Part shown: one piece after another, positions 61,817-64,000 of the stretch | How positions within the stretch are numbered: the stretch's first letter is position 1 | Layout: every line of letters starts with the position of its first letter | Source of the DNA: an uncultured Cohaesibacter sp. | GTDB taxonomy: Bacteria > Pseudomonadota > Alphaproteobacteria > Rhizobiales > Cohaesibacteraceae | Length of the DNA stretch: 64,000 nt | Assembly: GCF_963667045.1 (NCBI RefSeq) | Contig: NZ_OY762934.1 | Span: forward strand, 4,532,501 to 4,596,500 | Reading direction: 5' to 3' | Position numbers and translations under genes: made by a program | Notes under the pieces: generated by a model | Database searches by the model: none | The model's input: the letters and a program-made list of their open reading frames with translations, nothing else | Told to the model about the DNA's origin: nothing

Positions 61817-63138
61817 TCGGTTCTCCCTGGGGTAAACGGGATTCACGCGGACGTGGTCTCATTCACAAGCGGTCGCAGATCATCACCATTCTTGATGTGG
61901 GGTCGACCAAGATCTGCTGCATGATTGCACGTCTCGTGCCGCGGCCACAGAGCGAGGCGCTGCCGCATCGCACCCACACCGTTCAGGTGCTCGGGTTTGG
62001 GCTGCATCAGGCGCGTGGCATCAAGTCCGGCGTTGTCATCGATCTGGATCAGGCGGAAAATTCCATCCGTCTTGCCGTCGGCGCCGCCGAGACGCAGGCC
62101 GACATGACAGTACAGTCCCTGATCGTCAACGTGTCCTGTGGGCGCATTCATAGCGATACCCTCAGTGCATCTGTGTCCCTGAGTGGCCATGAGGTGGACG
62201 AGGTCGATATTCGCCGGGTGCTGCAGGCAGGGGCCAGCCATTTGCTGACGATGGACCGCACGGTGGTCCATTCCATGCCGATCGGCTATTCGCTTGATGG
62301 CGGCAAGGGGATCCGTGATCCGCGCGGCATGATTGGCGATGATCTGGCCGTTGACATGCATGTGGTCACGGCGCAGACGGCGCCCTTGAAGAATCTGGAA
62401 CTGTGCATCAACCGCTGCCATCTCGATGTGGCGGCAATGGTTGCCACGCCTTACGCTTCGGGCCTTTCCTGTCTGGTGGATGATGAATCCGAACTCGGGG
62501 TTGCCTGTGTCGATCTTGGCGGCGGGACGACGTCGATCTCGATTTTCGTGAACGGCCAGTTTGTCCATTCCGATGCCATCGCCATGGGCGGGCATCATGT
62601 GACCATGGATCTGGCGCGCGGTCTTTCGACCCGCCTTGCCGATGCGGAACGGATCAAGACTCTTTACGGCAGCGCACTTCTGTCGCTGTCAGATGATCAG
62701 GAACTGGTTGCCGTGCCGCCTGTTGGCGACGATGACCGGGATCTGCTCAATCAGGTTCCCAAGGCCTCGCTGACGCGGATCATCAAGCCGCGCGTCGAGG
62801 AAATCTTGGAAGTCGTCCGTGACCGGATCGAGGCTTCAGGCTTTTCCGGCCATGTGGGGCGGCGGGTGGTGCTGACCGGTGGTGGCAGCCAGCTTACGGG
62901 CATGGCCGAAACTGCAAGGCGCATCATGGGACGGAATGTGCGATTGGGGCGTCCACTGGGCGTTGCCGGGTTGCCGGATATCGGAAAGGGACCTGCTTTT
63001 GCTACGGCGGTCGGCTTGATGATCTATCCGCAGGTTGCCCAGATCGAACAGTTTGAGAAAGTGTCGATCAAGCAAGCGATCAATGGAAGCAGCGGTCCCT
63101 TCGGGATTGTCAGGCGCTGGTTTGCGGAAAGCTTCTGA
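61813..63138 (+). CDS. ftsA: Cell division protein FtsA
   Basis: A 441-residue actin-like protein that tethers FtsZ to the membrane and recruits late divisome proteins. It has ITILDVGSTKICCMIARL, ACVDLGGGTTSISIF, GGHHVTMDLARGL and VLTGGGSQLTGMAE, and ends in the amphipathic membrane-targeting helix GPFGIVRRWFAESF. The ATG at 61813 overlaps ftsQ. A 205-base gap with candidate regulatory sites separates it from ftsZ. Confidence 0.96.
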   Translation: MIGSPWGKRDSRGRGLIHKRSQIITILDVGSTKICCMIARLVPRPQSEALPHRTHTVQVLGFGLHQARGIKSGVVIDLDQAENSIRLAVGAAETQADMTVQSLIVNVSCGRIHSDTLSASVSLSGHEVDEVDIRRVLQAGASHLLTMDRTVVHSMPIGYSLDGGKGIRDPRGMIGDDLAVDMHVVTAQTAPLKNLELCINRCHLDVAAMVATPYASGLSCLVDDESELGVACVDLGGGTTSISIFVNGQFVHSDAIAMGGHHVTMDLARGLSTRLADAERIKTLYGSALLSLSDDQELVAVPPVGDDDRDLLNQVPKASLTRIIKPRVEEILEVVRDRIEASGFSGHVGRRVVLTGGGSQLTGMAETARRIMGRNVRLGRPLGVAGLPDIGKGPAFATAVGLMIYPQVAQIEQFEKVSIKQAINGSSGPFGIVRRWFAESF

Positions 63139-63169
63139 TTTCGATTGGATAGTGTTGTGAAACACTTGT

Positions 63170-63219
63170 GAATCGTTGATCGGAATCAAAGGCTTGAGGT
63201 ATATTGGACGGAATGATTC
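63170..63219 (+). promoter_or_regulatory. ftsZ promoter region with three GANTC sites
   Basis: GANTC occurs at 63170-63174 (GAATC), 63183-63187 (GAATC) and 63215-63219 (GATTC). A promoter candidate TTGATC (63176-63181), an 18-base spacer and TATATT (63200-63205) spans the middle site. The start would be near 63212. A palindrome AGTGTT-GTGA-AACACT lies at 63151-63166. Confidence 0.55.
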
Positions 63220-63343
63220 GTCCTGCTGCCTCACTCGACGGGAATAAAAGAGAGTAATTGGAGCAGTATGAGTTTGCGTGGCTCCACAGTTAGGCGGATT
63301 GAGATCGGTAGCAATTCGATCCATGCAGTGAGATGAGGGTACT

Positions 63344-64000
63344 ATGACCATCAATTTGAAGATGCCCGATATTACCGAATTGAAACCGAGAATCACGGTC
63401 TTCGGTGTCGGTGGTGCAGGCGGAAACGCAGTGAACAACATGATCGAGACCGGTTTGCTGGGTGTCGATTTTGTGGTGGCAAACACGGATGCACAGGCGC
63501 TGACCCTGTCCAGGGCTGAACGCATTGTCCAGATGGGCGTTGCTGTCACCGAAGGACTGGGCGCTGGCTCCCAGCCCGAAGTCGGGCGTGCTGCTGCCGA
63601 AGAAGTGATCGACGAAATCAACGATCATCTCGATGGCTCGCATATGGTTTTCATCACCGCAGGCATGGGCGGTGGTACCGGCACAGGGGCCGCTCCGGTT
63701 ATTGCGCGCGCTGCCCGTGAGCAGGGTATACTGACGGTAGGTGTGGTTACCAAACCGTTCCATTTCGAAGGCCAGCGCCGCATGCGTCTTGCCGAAGCCG
63801 GGATTGAAGAACTGCAGAAGAATGTCGACACCCTGATCGTCATTCCGAACCAGAACCTGTTCCGCATTGCCAACGAGAAGACCACCTTTGCTGATGCCTT
63901 CTCCATGGCTGACGAAGTCCTTTATTCCGGTGTTGCCTGCATTACCGATCTGATGGTCAAGGAAGGTCTCATCAACCTCGACTTTGCCGATGTGCGTTCG
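63344..64000 (+). CDS. ftsZ: Cell division protein FtsZ (5' part)
   Basis: The first 219 codons of the tubulin-like division GTPase, cut by the right window edge. It begins [32 protein letters not shown] and continues with [17 protein letters not shown], the tubulin signature [16 protein letters not shown] and [13 protein letters not shown]. The start ATG at 63344 has GAGGGT upstream. The reading frame stays open to base 64000. Confidence 0.97.
   Translation, partial: MTINLKMPDITELKPRITVFGVGGAGGNAVNNMIETGLLGVDFVVANTDAQALTLSRAERIVQMGVAVTEGLGAGSQPEVGRAAAEEVIDEINDHLDGSHMVFITAGMGGGTGTGAAPVIARAAREQGILTVGVVTKPFHFEGQRRMRLAEAGIEELQKNVDTLIVIPNQNLFRIANEKTTFADAFSMADEVLYSGVACITDLMVKEGLINLDFADVRS

Overview
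The window reads as a continuous stretch of a GC-rich alphaproteobacterial chromosome. Evidence for this is the complete division and cell-wall (dcw) cluster in alphaproteobacterial order with rnpB just upstream, a 41-residue cysteine-free (type B) ribosomal protein L36, the nucleoid protein GapR (DUF2312) near a DUF1036 gene and pyruvate kinase, an ArsR-methyltransferase regulator ahead of metF-metH, and CtrA-like (TTAACCAT) and CcrM-like (GANTC) motifs at division genes. The order Hyphomicrobiales (Rhizobiales) is my best guess and a Cohaesibacter-like genus is possible. I cannot prove genus from the sequence, and no 16S gene is present.

Layout. 1-1530: the 3' end of a DapA-type gene and a GNAT acetyltransferase. 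1560-11271: a GntR/UTRA regulator divergent from a catabolic operon made of an M20 protein, a Dpp/Opp-type ABC importer (Tat-exported binding protein, two permeases, one fused double ATPase), a second M20 protein and an M24 protein. By eye, all three hydrolase-like proteins have altered metal ligands. 11350-15784: a YeiH-type exporter with a divergent LysR regulator, then a polar amino-acid ABC importer. 16121-17521: a divergent KdsB-like cytidylyltransferase and a histidine-phosphatase-like protein that lacks the second histidine. 18168-21500: a CBS-domain protein with an ArsB/NhaD-type transporter, two small unknown genes, and rpmJ with a hairpin leader. 21860-27313: a chemoreceptor, pyk, DUF1036, gapR and a Nudix gene. 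27496-33330: the methionine module, ArsR-methyltransferase regulator, metF and full-length cobalamin-dependent metH. 33525-43000: mixed housekeeping and envelope genes, including a 25-residue membrane microprotein, an amidase, an extensin-like lipoprotein, a DjlA-like co-chaperone, an AmpD-like amidase, a MATE pump coupled to a small protein, a second chemoreceptor, and a pyridoxamine-oxidase-like gene divergent from a MocR regulator. 44487-64000: rnpB and then mraZ-rsmH-ftsL-ftsI-murE-murF-mraY-murD-ftsW-murG-murC-murB-(MazG-like)-ddl-ftsQ-ftsA-ftsZ, with ftsZ cut by the window edge.

How it works together. The dcw genes are tightly packed with many start/stop overlaps, and they make the lipid II precursor and the divisome. 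The longer gaps carry likely control points. Upstream of mraZ there are three CCCAT units at 10-bp period (a MraZ-box type array) and two GANTC sites. Upstream of ddl, and again inside ddl, there is a TTAACCAT motif. Upstream of ftsZ there are three GANTC sites around a candidate promoter. The ArsR-methyltransferase protein, with a 16-bp palindrome at its own start, probably controls metF and metH according to methylation status.

No tRNA, CRISPR array, insertion sequence, prophage or classical defence system was seen. The best candidate for an undescribed system is the 2442-11271 operon, which combines a peptide-type transporter with three metallopeptidase-fold proteins whose metal sites appear remodelled or lost. 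All motif statements are from reading by eye, and no database search was run.
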